A model generated the notes under the pieces. The model had not been told where the DNA came from. It searched no databases and worked only from the letters and a program-made list of their open reading frames with translations. The position numbers were made by a program, and so were the translations under genes. Source: Cryomorphaceae bacterium (GTDB lineage Bacteria; Bacteroidota; Bacteroidia; Flavobacteriales; Schleiferiaceae). Taken from it: a DNA stretch of 14,913 nucleotides. Shown here one piece after another: positions 14,357 to 14,913 of this stretch; the stretch's first letter is position 1, and each line of letters starts with the position of its first letter. The stretch lies in NCBI GenBank assembly GCA_022565745.1, contig JAIUMB010000048.1, positions 1 to 14,913 on the forward strand. The letters are read 5' to 3'.

Positions 14357-14797
14357 ATGCGTAACGCATTTATTTTGATTACATTTGTGATGACGACCAT
14401 TTCTGTTTGTGGTCAAAATAATACGGTTAGAAATCTCAATAAAGAGTTTCACAAGGTTACACTAGAGGTCATTAATGTGGTTTCTCAATCGGACGAACAC
14501 GCCGTTGTGCTCATTAAAGAGGTGCATCGCTTATCTGAAACGAGTAAGTTTAAACCTCAAGTAGGGGAGTATGTAATGGTGACGTTTCATTACACCACCA
14601 AACCTACCAGACAACAGCCCCGATACGAGAACCTGGGATTTGACCTTCGAGGGGTTAAGCAAGGCGATATCATCAATTGTCAATTACTGGGTGATCCTAG
14701 TAAAGTAGATGGTGAGCGGGTAAACTGGCAAGTATTCGAATATGTAGTAAGTGGGGGGCGAGACGTTCCCTCTAAGGGCTCACTACCTAAGCAGTAA
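14357..14797 (+). CDS. Small secreted protein, unknown function
   Basis: A 146-residue protein I do not recognise. It starts with a signal peptide (MRNAFILITFVMTTISVCGQ), cleaved probably before or after Gln20. The preceding Cys18 is followed by Gly-Gln, so a lipoprotein is less likely than plain secretion. The mature part alternates strands: EFHKVTLEVINVV, HAVVLIKEV, GEYVMVTFHYTT, GDIINCQLLG and VNWQVFEYVVSG, which looks like a small beta-barrel (OB-like) with a Pro/Arg/Gln loop. There is one Cys in the mature protein and no catalytic signature. A GTG at 14297 would add 20 residues before the signal peptide and is rejected. The last 15 bases overlap the convergent HAD gene. Confidence 0.8.
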   Translation: MRNAFILITFVMTTISVCGQNNTVRNLNKEFHKVTLEVINVVSQSDEHAVVLIKEVHRLSETSKFKPQVGEYVMVTFHYTTKPTRQQPRYENLGFDLRGVKQGDIINCQLLGDPSKVDGERVNWQVFEYVVSGGRDVPSKGSLPKQ

Positions 14798-14913
14798 TTC
14801 AGGTAATGCCTTCATTTGAGAAAATTCAAGCGTTATTTTTTCGCTGTGCGGTTTCTTTGTAGGATTGAAGTACCCTTGCTGTAAACCGGCTCTTCTAGCA
14901 CCAATAATATCAG
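14783..14913 (-). CDS. yjjG: HAD hydrolase, YjjG-like noncanonical pyrimidine nucleotidase, C-terminal part
   Basis: The minus strand is open from the window edge to a TAG at 14785-14783 and encodes 42 complete residues: DIIGARRAGLQQGYFNPTKK, then PHSEKITLEFSQMKALPELL and LR. D-x-x-GA-x-x-AG followed by YFNP is the conserved end of haloacid dehalogenase-type phosphatases (the motif IV Asp region and the following strand). The FNP...H...T-E...L-EL tail is what I associate with the YjjG family, which removes phosphate from noncanonical pyrimidine monophosphates and limits mutagenesis. The catalytic N-terminal motifs lie beyond the window, so HAD is firm and YjjG is likely. The gene is convergent with, and overlaps by 15 bases, the small secreted protein gene. 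Confidence 0.68.
   Translation of the reverse strand, partial: DIIGARRAGLQQGYFNPTKKPHSEKITLEFSQMKALPELLLR

Noticed and set aside
1..14913. CRISPR array, tRNA, rRNA, insertion sequence or integrase
   Set aside because: No regularly spaced direct repeats, no cloverleaf-like or rRNA-like segment and no transposase or recombinase motif were seen in any frame.

Overview
The window reads as chromosomal DNA from a member of the Bacteroidota, most likely a marine-type Flavobacteriales. The evidence is two proteins with type IX secretion (T9SS) sorting domains (one type B, one type A), several promoters with the Bacteroidota -7 element TAnnTTTG, a DUF4292 lipoprotein, weak or absent Shine-Dalgarno sequences, and moderate-to-low GC. 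Genus cannot be fixed from this sequence. Coding density is very high: no gap exceeds 300 bases, and I see no rRNA, tRNA, CRISPR array, IS element or prophage block.

Left part (1-8077, + strand). The end of a large T9SS type-B adhesin-like protein is followed by a tightly packed run: a polysaccharide flippase, dUTPase (dut), a sugar-phosphate nucleotidyltransferase, a periplasmic TPR protein, a LolB-like DUF4292 lipoprotein and an EnvC-like murein hydrolase activator. Neighbours overlap by 8, 17, 4 and 20 bases, with one 47-base gap, so this is very probably one transcription unit devoted mostly to the envelope. It combines export of a lipid-linked glycan, sugar activation, outer-membrane lipoprotein or lipid handling, and septal peptidoglycan cleavage. 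A small YopX-like gene, a family best known from phages, follows.

Right part (8087-14211, - strand). A secreted T9SS type-A protein with one SprB-like repeat is followed, in descending coordinates of transcription origin, by a umuDC error-prone polymerase operon, a TIGR02757/DUF2400 protein translationally coupled to a LolD-like ABC ATPase, and a stand-alone AlbA_2/Schlafen-type DNA-binding protein. The umuDC promoter is unusually legible: TTG-N20-TATCTTTG followed at once by a 20-bp near-perfect palindrome at the expected transcription start, as expected for an SOS-type operator.

Far right (14212-14913). A divergent intergenic region with its own inverted repeat precedes a small secreted protein of unknown function (+). 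That gene's 3' end overlaps the 3' end of a convergent HAD-family (YjjG-like) nucleotidase whose first part lies outside the window.

I did not find a clearly new multi-gene system. The best leads are the umuDC operator, the TIGR02757 protein with an endonuclease III-like Lys/Asp signature, the isolated YopX-like gene, and a G8 tract at a translationally coupled gene junction.
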